This document shows positions 1 through 7,705 of a DNA stretch of 64,000 nt, in pieces. Under the pieces are notes generated by a model, which made no database searches, had not been told where the DNA came from, and worked only from the letters and a program-made list of their open reading frames with translations. Both the position numbers and the translations under genes were made by a program. The first letter of the stretch is position 1. Each line of letters opens with the position of its first letter. Where the stretch lies: positions 1-64,000 of the forward strand of contig DASYXW010000055.1 of NCBI GenBank assembly GCA_035934405.1, read 5' to 3'. The stretch comes from DASYXW01 sp035934405 (GTDB lineage: Bacteria > Acidobacteriota > Terriglobia > UBA7540).

Positions 1-2
1 TG

Positions 3-623
3 GTGCGCACTCATGACGATGTGGCGCTCTATGACTGGATCTACGCCCAGGCGTGCCTCGCCTTCTCTCCGGCGCAGAAGGAGGCCTGGAGCGACGCCGC
101 CCAGGTGGCCCGTGAGGTGTGGTGCCTGGTGCGCGAAGGCAACCGGCGCGATCTTCAACCAGGCGGGGCGGAAGGCTGGCAAAAAAGCCAGACGGGCTTG
201 GGGGGCCGAGCGGGCTCCTCGGAGGGGGGCCCAGAGAGCGGTCAAACGGCCGGCCCACAGGGCGGCCCAGAAGGGGACCAACGGGGCTGGCGGCGGCCGG
301 GTCGCGCCTCCCTGTGGTGCCATTTCCGCATTCCGACGCGGTTAAATGGAGGCTATGGAACAAAGCCACGATATGCCGTGAAATCACTAGATACGCGCCT
401 TACGTCTCGGATCCGATTTACCGTCAACGGACCCTTCGAGGGCTTTCGCACCAATCTGCGGCTGAAGTTCTGGGTGCGAGGCCCGAGGCGGCCCCGGCGT
501 CCGGGCCTGGAGTGGCCTCCGCACCTCGACCCCAGGGCGATCTGGGAGGAGGCGCTGGCCGGGGAAAGGCCTGGGAGCCCGGTTGCCTACTCTCCGCCGG
601 CGGGCTTGAGCGACCGCAGGTAG
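3..623 (+). CDS. Unknown protein, C-terminal part (5' end outside window)
   Basis: The frame is open from the window edge to the stop at 623, so the true start lies upstream; the GTG at 3 is only the first possible start inside the window. The visible part has a helical stretch (YDWIYAQACLAF... VAREVWCLVREGNRRD), a Gly/Arg-rich low-complexity linker, and a tail with RIRFTVNGPFEGFRTNLRLKF followed by a basic Pro/Arg stretch. The overall design recalls a family of uncharacterised acidobacterial proteins, of which the gene at 50646-51566 may be another member, but I cannot align them with confidence. No function can be given. A downstream stretch in another frame (about 629-720) also looks coding-like and may be a frameshifted tail. 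Confidence 0.45.
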   Translation: MRTHDDVALYDWIYAQACLAFSPAQKEAWSDAAQVAREVWCLVREGNRRDLQPGGAEGWQKSQTGLGGRAGSSEGGPESGQTAGPQGGPEGDQRGWRRPGRASLWCHFRIPTRLNGGYGTKPRYAVKSLDTRLTSRIRFTVNGPFEGFRTNLRLKFWVRGPRRPRRPGLEWPPHLDPRAIWEEALAGERPGSPVAYSPPAGLSDRR

Positions 624-967
624 GCAGCGATGGCGGCGGCGACACGTACGCCATCCCGATCCCTGAAGACGTGACCGAGATTGACCGCTCAATTGAGGCG
701 CTCTTGCGGCAGTATGTTTCAAGACCAGTAAACCATCGAAAAACTCACAAACATCAGAATGTCGGAGATTCCTGCGAACAAATTGCCCTCTCGCCGCCGC
801 CGTTCTCTCTTGCTCCCCAACTCCCTACTGGCGACTCCCCGGTCCATCCTTTCCTTCCCGAATCCCGAGTCCCGAACCCGACGAGCAACCCGGCATTGAC
901 AACCGGCTGCCGACGGCGGACGATGAGCGGCTGGCCGCGTGCCGCCACCCAATTGGCTGACTTAGCC
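624..967. other. Intergenic stretch with 7-base repeat arrays
   Basis: No convincing gene is seen. Bases 629-720 read as a plausible peptide (AIPIPEDVTEIDRSIEALL) in the frame of the downstream ligase, perhaps a relic of the upstream gene. Bases 857-881 form a 7-base array (CCCGAAT, CCCGAGT, CCCGAAC), and 813-840 is a looser C-rich array. No clear promoter is visible ahead of the ligase gene. Confidence 0.4.
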
Positions 968-2620
968 ATGAATATCCCCGAGCGCTTCAACGCCGCCTCT
1001 TACTTCATCGACCGCCACCTCGACGAGGGCCGCGCCGCCAAGGTTGCGGTGCTGTGCGGCGGCCGGCAGTTTACTTATCAGCAGATCGCCGAGTCTGTGA
1101 ATCGGGCTGCGAACGCTTTGGCGCGGGCGGGCGCCGGGCGCTCGGACCGCGTCCTGATTGCGCTGCACGATTCGCCCGCCTTCATTGCCGCTTTCTGGGG
1201 CGCGATCAAGCTGGGGGCGGTGGCGGTTCCCGTCAGTACGGCGCAGTCCGCCGCAGAATACGCGTTCGCCCTCGGCGACAGCGGCGCTCGCGCCGTGGTG
1301 GTTCAGGATGTATTGTTCGACAAGATCGCGCCGGCCCTGGCCGGAACTCCGGGCGAAATTGGGCAAGGGGCACGCGGGCAGACGGGTGTGTCGCCAGCGG
1401 TTTTGCTGGCTGGTGGAGCACGGGACGCGAACTCCGAGATTCGAGTTTCGAATTTCCAATTTCAAATTTCAAATTTTGAATCCGAGTTAGCCCAGAGCTC
1501 GCCGGAGGCCACTGCCGCCCCGACGCGCCGCGACGGCCCCGCCTTCTGGCTCTACACCTCAGGCAGCACCGGGCGCCCGAAGGCGGCGATCCATCGGCAT
1601 CGCGACATGCTTTACTGCCTGGAAGGTTTTGCCAAGGGCGTGCTTCAGATTACCGCCGCCGACCGCACCTTCTCCGCCTCCAAACTTTTCTTCGCTTACG
1701 GACTCGGCAACGGACTCTATTTCCCCTTCGGCGTTGGCGCCGAGACCGTGCTCGTGCCCGACCGGGCGACCCCCGAGCGCGTTTTCGAGGTTATCGCGCG
1801 CCACCGGCCCACGATTTTCTACGGCGTTCCCAGCCTTTACGCCGCCATGCTCCAAGCAGCGTCGTCTCTGCCCGGCGATGCGGGTGGCACGCCGGGCGCG
1901 GGTTGCGACATGAGTTCCGTCCGCGCGGCCGTCTCGGCCGGCGAGGCCCTGCCCGCCGCGTTGTGGCAACGGTTTCGCGACCGCTTCGGTATCGAGATTC
2001 TGGACGGCATTGGTTCCACGGAGATGCTCCACATGTTCCTCTCGAACTACCCGGGCGACATCGCGCCCGGCTCGAGTGGGCGCCTCGTGCCGGGCTACGC
2101 CGTGAAGATCGTGGATGAGCACGGGCAGGACGTCACACCCGGCGAGATGGGGAACCTCTGGGCGCGGGGCGGAAGCGCCGCGGCGGGCTACCGGAATCGT
2201 CCCGAGCTCACCGAGGCTACCTTCCTCCATCACCCTGACGGTGAATGGATCGTGACCGGCGACAAGTACCGCCGCGACGAGCGCGGCCGTTACTGGCACT
2301 GCGGGCGCAGCGACGACATGTTGAAGGTCCACGGGCTGTGGGTCTCGCCCCTCGAGATTGAATCCGCCTTGATCGCGCATCCGGCGGTCGCGGAATGTGC
2401 TGTCGTTGGCGCGCGTGATAAGGATGGTCTCGTAAAGCCGAAGGCATATGCGGTGCTCGCGGGACCGGTTGCGAATACGGTGGCGCTTCAAAGCGAGCTT
2501 CTGGAATTTTTGAAAGCGCAGCTTCCCAGTTACAAGGTGCCGCGCTGGCTCGTCATCGCCGGCAGCCTGCCCAAGACGGCGACGGGTAAGATTCAGCGAT
2601 ACCGGCTGAGGGGTCAATGA
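968..2620 (+). CDS. Benzoate-CoA ligase family acyl-CoA synthetase
   Basis: This ANL-superfamily enzyme should activate a carboxylic acid, probably aromatic, to its acyl-CoA via an acyl-adenylate. The ATP-binding motif YTSGSTGRPKA is at about residues 196-206 and the C-terminal catalytic Lys is in PKTATGKIQRY near residue 540. Its 550 residues are slightly more than is usual for benzoate-CoA ligases. ATG 968 is chosen because MNIPERFNAASYFIDRHL matches the family N-terminus; the frame is open further upstream but that part is not coding-like. An extra segment at residues 157-173 (EIRVSNFQFQISNFES) is encoded by a 7-base tandem array and is probably an insertion in a surface loop. It converges on the ABC transporter genes with a 7-base tail overlap. 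The acid substrate is unknown. Confidence 0.85.
   Translation: MNIPERFNAASYFIDRHLDEGRAAKVAVLCGGRQFTYQQIAESVNRAANALARAGAGRSDRVLIALHDSPAFIAAFWGAIKLGAVAVPVSTAQSAAEYAFALGDSGARAVVVQDVLFDKIAPALAGTPGEIGQGARGQTGVSPAVLLAGGARDANSEIRVSNFQFQISNFESELAQSSPEATAAPTRRDGPAFWLYTSGSTGRPKAAIHRHRDMLYCLEGFAKGVLQITAADRTFSASKLFFAYGLGNGLYFPFGVGAETVLVPDRATPERVFEVIARHRPTIFYGVPSLYAAMLQAASSLPGDAGGTPGAGCDMSSVRAAVSAGEALPAALWQRFRDRFGIEILDGIGSTEMLHMFLSNYPGDIAPGSSGRLVPGYAVKIVDEHGQDVTPGEMGNLWARGGSAAAGYRNRPELTEATFLHHPDGEWIVTGDKYRRDERGRYWHCGRSDDMLKVHGLWVSPLEIESALIAHPAVAECAVVGARDKDGLVKPKAYAVLAGPVANTVALQSELLEFLKAQLPSYKVPRWLVIAGSLPKTATGKIQRYRLRGQ
1438..1486 (+). repeat. 7-base tandem array inside the ligase gene
   Basis: About seven imperfect units of ATTCGAG, TTTCGAA, TTTCCAA and TTTCAAA type lie within the reading frame and keep it open. 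The array is far more AT-rich than its surroundings. No inverted partner is obvious nearby. Confidence 0.8.
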
Positions 2621-3522
2621 TCGGGGATCGGGTTCAGGAGTCCATTCGACTTCAGAAACTCCCGGACCACCTGTTTCGCGTCGCGATGCTGGCCGTCCAC
2701 GGCGTAATTCATGCGGCGCATGTCCTCGTCCGTAATCTTGCCGGCCAGCGCTTCGAGCGCGGCCAGCACTTCCGGATGCCGTCGGATCGTGCCCTGGCGC
2801 ACAATCGGGACGGCCTGGTAGGGCGGAAAATAATGCCGGTCGTCATCGAGCGCGGTGAGGTCGCGCGCCGCGAGCAATCCGTCGGTGGAATTGCCGGCCA
2901 CCAGGTCCACTTGCTTTTCGAGCAGCGACCGGTACAGCAGCCCCAGGTCCATGATTCGCGGCGGGGCGGCGAACCTAAGGCCGTAGGTTTTCGCCAGACC
3001 CCGATAGCCGTCCGGACGCTCCATGAATTCGTAGCCGAACCCGGCGCGCCACTGCGGCGTGTAGCGGGCGGCATCGGAAATGGTGCGCAACTGAAGGCGT
3101 CGTGCGTCTTCGCCGCGGACGACGATGGCGAAGGTGTTGTTGAAGCCGAGCGGATCAGTAACGTCAAGATGAAATCGCTGGGCGTAGGCTTCCTTCACCT
3201 TCGCGTAGATCTCGGCGGCGCTTCCTCCTGCGGGCTCCTTGAGGATGGCGGTCAGCGCCGTGCCGGTGTATTCCACGTAAACGTCGATCCGGCCGGCGAG
3301 GATCGCCTGGTGACAGATGTAGGAGCCTGCCAGGTAGAAGCGTCGCTCGACGGGCAGTCGCGTCCTCGCTTCGATTTCCTGAGCTACCAGTTCGCCCAGG
3401 ACAAGCTGCTCGGTAAAGTTTTTCGAGCCGACCACGATCCTCTCGCTGCGCGGCGGGCCGCAGGAAGCGAGAAGGCAGAAGGCGGAAAGCAGGAGGGAAA
3501 GGCGGTAGACGGCATACGGCAT
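2614..3522 (-). CDS. OpuB/OsmF-type ABC transporter substrate-binding lipoprotein
   Basis: This is the periplasmic binding protein of a quaternary-amine-type ABC importer. The mature part begins with IVVGSKNFTEQLVLGELVA and has IDVYVEYTGTALT, both hallmarks of the OpuBC/OsmF (QAT) family. The signal peptide ends in the lipobox LLASC, so a lipoprotein is expected. The start is uncertain between ATG 3522 (MPYAVYRL) and ATG 3582 (MQKCRAG). Almost the whole signal peptide (PYAVYRLSLLLSAFCLLAS) is encoded by 7-base repeats. It is last in a minus-strand operon behind the ATPase and permease genes. Because egtBD lies head-to-head with this operon, ergothioneine or a relative is a plausible ligand instead of betaine or choline. 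Confidence 0.85.
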   Translation of the reverse strand: MPYAVYRLSLLLSAFCLLASCGPPRSERIVVGSKNFTEQLVLGELVAQEIEARTRLPVERRFYLAGSYICHQAILAGRIDVYVEYTGTALTAILKEPAGGSAAEIYAKVKEAYAQRFHLDVTDPLGFNNTFAIVVRGEDARRLQLRTISDAARYTPQWRAGFGYEFMERPDGYRGLAKTYGLRFAAPPRIMDLGLLYRSLLEKQVDLVAGNSTDGLLAARDLTALDDDRHYFPPYQAVPIVRQGTIRRHPEVLAALEALAGKITDEDMRRMNYAVDGQHRDAKQVVREFLKSNGLLNPIPDH

Positions 3523-3620
3523 ACGGTATACAGAGCAGAGCACGGGAGTTTGGCCGCGCAGGCCGGCTCGGCATTTCTGCATGGAATTTGTCCCCGTATA
3601 CCGTCTACCGCCTACCGCGG
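3465..3620. repeat. Inverted pair of 7-base arrays at a permease/binding-protein boundary
   Basis: The left arm at 3501-3533 has units CGGCATA, CGGCATA, CGGTATA; the right arm at 3592-3620 has CCGTATA, CCGTCTA, CCGCCTA. The arms pair over about 19 bases with one mismatch across a 58-base spacer. An AAGGCAGAAGGCGG-type array at 3465-3500 adjoins the left arm. The repeats encode the signal peptide of the binding protein. Confidence 0.85.
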
Positions 3621-4244
3621 CCGCAGCCGACGCTCGATCAGCCCCAGGCTCACGTCGGCGAGAAGCGCCAGCAGCGCAGCGGGAATCGCGCCCGCGAGAA
3701 TCAGTTGGTTGTTCACCATGGCCAGGCCGCGGAAGATGTATTCGCCCAGTCCGCCCGCGCCAATGGCGGCGGCAATCGTGGCCACGCCCACCGAGATGAC
3801 CGTGGCCACGCGCACTCCGGCAATGATGACGCCCAGAGCGAGCGGCAGTTGCACCTGCCACAACAACTGGCCGTTGGTCATGCCCATGCCGCGGCCGGCT
3901 TCGACTACTGCCGGATCGACGCCCATGATTCCCGCGTAGGTGTTGCGAATGATGGGCAGCAGCGCGTACAGCGTGAGCGCCAGGATTGCCAGACGGTCGG
4001 CGCGGTCGCCGAGCCACGGTACGGGCAGCAGCAGACCGAACAGCGCGAGCGAGGGAATGGTCTGCATCACGTTCGCGCCGCCCAGGATGGGCTTGTCAAG
4101 CGCCGGCTTCCGCGTCAGCAGAATGCCGAGCGGGACACCGATGGCCACTGCGAGCAGCGTGGAGATACCGACCATCCACAAGTGTTCGAGCATGAGCTCC
4201 AGGACTTCGGCGCGGTTGGTGAGGAAAAATCGCAGCAGGCTCAC
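3612..4244 (-). CDS. OpuB-type ABC transporter permease
   Basis: This 210-residue inner-membrane permease has several hydrophobic segments (for example MVGISTLLAVAIGVPLGILL and LAILALTLYALLPIIRN) and the family loop EAGRGMGMTNGQLLWQVQLPLALGVIIAGVR that docks the ATPase. The start overlaps the ATPase stop by 4 bases, indicating translational coupling. It would form the channel with the ATPase at 4241-4999 and the lipoprotein at 2614-3522. Only one permease gene is present, as in OpuB systems that act as homodimers. Confidence 0.88.
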   Translation of the reverse strand: MSLLRFFLTNRAEVLELMLEHLWMVGISTLLAVAIGVPLGILLTRKPALDKPILGGANVMQTIPSLALFGLLLPVPWLGDRADRLAILALTLYALLPIIRNTYAGIMGVDPAVVEAGRGMGMTNGQLLWQVQLPLALGVIIAGVRVATVISVGVATIAAAIGAGGLGEYIFRGLAMVNNQLILAGAIPAALLALLADVSLGLIERRLRPR

Positions 4245-4999
4245 GAAGGCAACTCCTTTTCGCTCGAGCGGAAGGCGGCAACGTACTCCGCCGCCACCGG
4301 ATCCGTCGCATGCAAGAATTCACTGGGCGTGTACAAGCCGCACAAGCGGCCCGCCTCGAACAAGCCAATGCGCGTTGCGAGCAGCAGGGCTTCGCGCAGG
4401 TCGTGGGTGACAAAGACGACCGTCTTTTTCAAGCGCCGCTGAAGCTCACGAAATTCGCGCTGCAGCTCGGCGCGGGTGATGGGGTCGAGCGCGCCGAATG
4501 GCTCGTCCATGAGCATGATGTGCGGGTCCGCCGCCAGAGCGCGCGCCACGCCGACGCGCTGCCGCTGGCCCCCGGAAAGCTCGCGCGGGTGGCGCGAGGC
4601 AAGGGCCGGATCGAGTCCCACTACTTCGAGCATCTCCTGCACCCGCTCGCGCACTCGCCCCGCGGGCCAACCTTCCACGCTGGGCACCAGCCCGATGTTG
4701 CGCTCCACCGTGAAGTGCGGAAACAGGCCCACTTCCTGGATTACGTACCCGATGCGGCGCCGCAGGCGGATGGGGTCCCACTCGGTCGTCGCGCGCCCTT
4801 CCACAAGGACCTCGCCGGCCGTCGGCTCGAGCAGGCGATTGATGAGCTTCAGCGTCGTAGTCTTGCCGGAGCCGCTGCGGCCGAGCAACACCAGCGTTTC
4901 GCCGGCTTGAACTTCCAGGCTCAGGCCGGAGATCAAGGCGCGCCCGCCGTCCAGCGAATACGCGGCGTCGCAGAACTCGATGGTGGAATCGTGGGGCAT
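4241..4999 (-). CDS. OpuB/ProV-like ABC transporter ATP-binding protein
   Basis: This is the nucleotide-binding subunit of the importer. Visible motifs are Walker A (GRSGSGKTT, about residue 38), signature ELSGGQRQRVGVARAL, and Walker B IMLMDEPFGALDP followed by the H-loop FVTHD. At 252 residues it ends shortly after the core domain, so it lacks the tandem CBS domains of osmoregulated ProV/OpuCA proteins, which argues against ionic-strength sensing. It is the first gene of the minus-strand operon and is divergent from egtB across 141 bases. Confidence 0.88.
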   Translation of the reverse strand: MPHDSTIEFCDAAYSLDGGRALISGLSLEVQAGETLVLLGRSGSGKTTTLKLINRLLEPTAGEVLVEGRATTEWDPIRLRRRIGYVIQEVGLFPHFTVERNIGLVPSVEGWPAGRVRERVQEMLEVVGLDPALASRHPRELSGGQRQRVGVARALAADPHIMLMDEPFGALDPITRAELQREFRELQRRLKKTVVFVTHDLREALLLATRIGLFEAGRLCGLYTPSEFLHATDPVAAEYVAAFRSSEKELPS

Positions 5000-5043
5000 G
5001 ACTCACTCATCCTACTACGCCATCCTGTTGCGCGAGACACGCA

Positions 5044-5060
5044 GGTTGCACGGCGCAACC
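5044..5060. promoter_or_regulatory. Palindrome between the ABC operon and egtB
   Basis: GGTTGC and GCAACC are separated by 5 bases in the middle of the divergent intergenic region. It could be an operator shared by both operons; no regulator gene is adjacent and no promoter match is clear. Confidence 0.3.
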
Positions 5061-5140
5061 GCCCATGCCATCATTTTGTACCCCGGCAGAGGCGACGGGC
5101 ATCCAATTCGAGGTACGGGTTTCGTGCACGGAGGAGAACC

Positions 5141-6529
5141 ATGAACGGCGCTCAGGCCAAGATGGAGGTTCATGAGGACCTGTTTCCCCGGCTTGAGGAA
5201 GCGCGGGCGATTACCGACCGGCTGTTCGACGTCGTCAAGCCTGAGGCGCTTTACGACCGGCCGATTGCCGAGCGTCATCGCATTGTCTTCTATATCGGGC
5301 ACCTGGAGGCCTTCGACTGGAATCTGTTTCGGGGTCGCGCTTTTGCGGCGGAGCCCTTTCACCCACAGTTTGACCGGCTCTTTGCCTTCGGTATCGATCC
5401 TGTAGGCGGCGGGCTGCCGGCTGACCAGCCGTCCGACTGGCCGCGGCTTGAGGAAATCCGGGAATACAATCGCCGCCTGCGGCAGGAGATCGACTCCGGG
5501 CTGGGAGGTGGCCGGGCCGGCTCGGCTGGGGCCGCGAAGCCGGGTGGTGCCGCTAATGGCCCGAACGGTTCGGCGACTGAGATGCCTTCTAGGGACCTGC
5601 TGCTGCACGTGGCGGCCGAACACCGCTTGATGCACGCCGAAACGCTGGCGTATATGTTTCACCAGTTGCCGCTCGACCACAAATTCGCCAAAATGTTTCA
5701 GGCGTCGCGCCCCACGCCAGCCGTTCCCGTCGAATCGCTCCGCCCGATTGAGATCCCCCCCGGGACCGCGACGCTCGGACTGGCTCGCGGCGACCGCTTT
5801 GGCTGGGACAACGAGTTTATGGAGCATGTGACGGAGGTACCCGGCTTCACGATTGACGAATACAAGGTGACGAACGGCGAGTTCCTGAAGTTCCTCCGCG
5901 AGGGGGGATACCAGGAACGCAGCCTGTGGGACGACAAAGCCTGGCAGTGGATCACCAGCGCGGGGGTGCGGCATCCGGCCTTCTGGAGCGAGCCCGATGG
6001 GCGCGATGGCCACTGGTTCTACCGCACGATGTCTGCCGAGATACCCCTGCCCGCCGGCTGGCCGGTCTATGTGAGCCACGCCGAAGCTTCCGCCTACGCA
6101 CGCTGGGCGGGCAAGCGGCTGCCCACTGAGGCGGAGTGGCACCGGGCGGCGTACGGCGCGCCGCATGGCCCCGAGAGAGACTATCCGTGGGGTTCTGACG
6201 CTCCGAACGCGCGCTTCGGTAACTTCGATTCCGCGCAGTGGGACCCCACGCCCGTCAATGCCTACCCGGCGGGACGCAGTGGGTACGGCGTGGCGGACCT
6301 GGTGGGCAACGGCTGGGAGTGGACCTCGACCGTGTTCGCGCCCTTCCCCGGCTTCGAGCCGTTTTCGTTTTATCCCGGCTATTCCGCCGGTTTCTTCGAC
6401 GGCCAGCACTATGTGATGAAGGGCGCCTCCGCGCGCACCGCCGCGTGCATGCTGCGGCCGAGCTTTCGCAACTGGTTTCAGCCGCGCTACCCCTTCGTCT
6501 ACGCGGGCTTCCGCTGCGTGGAGAACTGA
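5141..6529 (+). CDS. egtB: EgtB-type sulfoxide synthase (ergothioneine biosynthesis)
   Basis: EgtB is a non-haem iron enzyme that joins a thiol (cysteine or gamma-glutamylcysteine) to hercynine with O2. The N-terminal DinB-like domain shows GHLEAFDW near residue 52 and HRLMHAE at residues 161-167 (HX3HXE), which supply the iron-binding histidines. The C-terminal FGE-sulfatase-like domain from about residue 205 shows YKVTNGEFLKFL, RLPTEAEWHRAAYG and LVGNGWEWTST. ATG 5141 is chosen because GGAGGAGAACC precedes it and the family N-terminus fits. It is 462 residues long and followed after 6 bases by egtD. No egtA, egtC or egtE is seen nearby, so the thiol donor remains open. Confidence 0.88.
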   Translation: MNGAQAKMEVHEDLFPRLEEARAITDRLFDVVKPEALYDRPIAERHRIVFYIGHLEAFDWNLFRGRAFAAEPFHPQFDRLFAFGIDPVGGGLPADQPSDWPRLEEIREYNRRLRQEIDSGLGGGRAGSAGAAKPGGAANGPNGSATEMPSRDLLLHVAAEHRLMHAETLAYMFHQLPLDHKFAKMFQASRPTPAVPVESLRPIEIPPGTATLGLARGDRFGWDNEFMEHVTEVPGFTIDEYKVTNGEFLKFLREGGYQERSLWDDKAWQWITSAGVRHPAFWSEPDGRDGHWFYRTMSAEIPLPAGWPVYVSHAEASAYARWAGKRLPTEAEWHRAAYGAPHGPERDYPWGSDAPNARFGNFDSAQWDPTPVNAYPAGRSGYGVADLVGNGWEWTSTVFAPFPGFEPFSFYPGYSAGFFDGQHYVMKGASARTAACMLRPSFRNWFQPRYPFVYAGFRCVEN

Positions 6530-6535
6530 CCAACG

Positions 6536-7534
6536 ATGCCTCTCGCAGCCACAGCGCGCTCCACTTCTCCCGAGCTTTCAGCGGCGCTTCGCCTCGCCGA
6601 ATTCGCCGACGACGTCCGCGACGGCTTGAAGAAGAAGGATCAAAAAGAGCTTCCCTCGAAATACTTTTACGACGACGTAGGTTCGGCGTTGTTTGAGGCT
6701 ATTACCCTGCTTCCCGAGTATGGGCTGACGCGCGCCGAGCAACGCATCCTCGCTGCCCACGCCGACGAAATCGCCGCACGCCTCGGCGCGCCCGTCATCG
6801 TGGCCGAGCTCGGCAGCGGCAGCGGCAAGAAAACGCGCCTGGTGCTCGAAGCGCTCGCGCGCCGGCAGCCTACCACCTATCATCCTATTGAAATTTCGCG
6901 TACCGCGCTTGAGATGTGCGAGCGCGAGCTCGACCACATGGAGTCGGTCAGCATTGTGGGCTATGAAAGCGAATATCTTGAAGGCCTGCGCGCTGTGGCA
7001 TCGCGCCGTACGCGAGCCGGCGGCCCTTTGCTGGTCCTCTTCCTCGGCAGTTCCATCGGCAATTTCGACCGCAAGCCCGGCGACGAATTCCTGGCCGAGG
7101 TGCGGCGGGCGCTGGTCCCCGGCGATGCGCTGCTGCTGGGGACCGACTTCGAGAAGCCGGTATCCCGCATGGCGCTCGCCTATGACGACCCCGCCGGTGT
7201 CACCGCCGCCTTCAACCTCAACCTTCTGGCGCGCATCAACCGCGAGCTGGGCGCCGATTTCGATCTGCGGCGGTTCCGCCATGAGGCGCGTTACGATTCC
7301 GCGCGACGCCGCATCGAGATGCACCTGCGGTCGACGGCCCGTCAAACCGTGACCATTCCGCAGGCCGGTTTCGCCGTCATCTTCCGCGAAGGAGAAACGA
7401 TATGGACAGAGAGCGCCCACAAGTACGACCGCGAGTCCGTGGCCGAAATGACCGCCCGGTCGGGCTTCCGTTGCGAGGCGCAATGGGTGGACAACGAGTG
7501 GGCGTTTGCCGATACGCTGCTGACTCCGGTGTAA
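6536..7534 (+). CDS. egtD: L-histidine N-alpha-methyltransferase EgtD
   Basis: EgtD trimethylates histidine with S-adenosylmethionine to form hercynine, the first step of ergothioneine synthesis. The 332-residue protein has the family start KKKDQKELPSKYFYDDVGSALFEAI, the SAM site ELGSGSGKKTRLVLEAL at about residue 91, and FLGSSIGNF. It is coupled to egtB (6-base gap), so the pair supplies both committed steps. Together with the divergent importer this forms a compact thiol/betaine locus. Confidence 0.93.
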   Translation: MPLAATARSTSPELSAALRLAEFADDVRDGLKKKDQKELPSKYFYDDVGSALFEAITLLPEYGLTRAEQRILAAHADEIAARLGAPVIVAELGSGSGKKTRLVLEALARRQPTTYHPIEISRTALEMCERELDHMESVSIVGYESEYLEGLRAVASRRTRAGGPLLVLFLGSSIGNFDRKPGDEFLAEVRRALVPGDALLLGTDFEKPVSRMALAYDDPAGVTAAFNLNLLARINRELGADFDLRRFRHEARYDSARRRIEMHLRSTARQTVTIPQAGFAVIFREGETIWTESAHKYDRESVAEMTARSGFRCEAQWVDNEWAFADTLLTPV

Positions 7535-7672
7535 ACGGAGAATCGAGCAGGTTCGAAATCAGCGAATTCGGCTCGTAACCGAAGCTTCATATTCCGCTCA
7601 TCTCGTCTTAACCTGCCTGCCTCAGGTTGCCTAAGTGGAGCACCATCTCTCGCCGCAAGCGGACGCCTTATG

Positions 7673-7699
7673 TTGATGGATAATCCCCAATGTTATAAT
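7673..7699 (+). promoter_or_regulatory. Sigma-70-like promoter of phoB
   Basis: TTGATG at 7673-7678 and TATAAT at 7694-7699 are separated by 15 bases, slightly short. Transcription would begin near 7706, which is exactly the GTG that best starts the response regulator, suggesting a leaderless mRNA. Confidence 0.55.
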
Positions 7700-7705
7700 C
7701 AGCGC

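Noticed and set aside
119..967. Upstream extension of the ligase frame
   Set aside because: Open but not coding-like; it contains repeat arrays, and ATG 968 matches the family start.
3582..4017. Extension of the binding-protein frame upstream of ATG 3582
   Set aside because: It runs antiparallel in frame through the permease gene and has no signal-like or family sequence; the lipobox fixes the start near 3522-3582.
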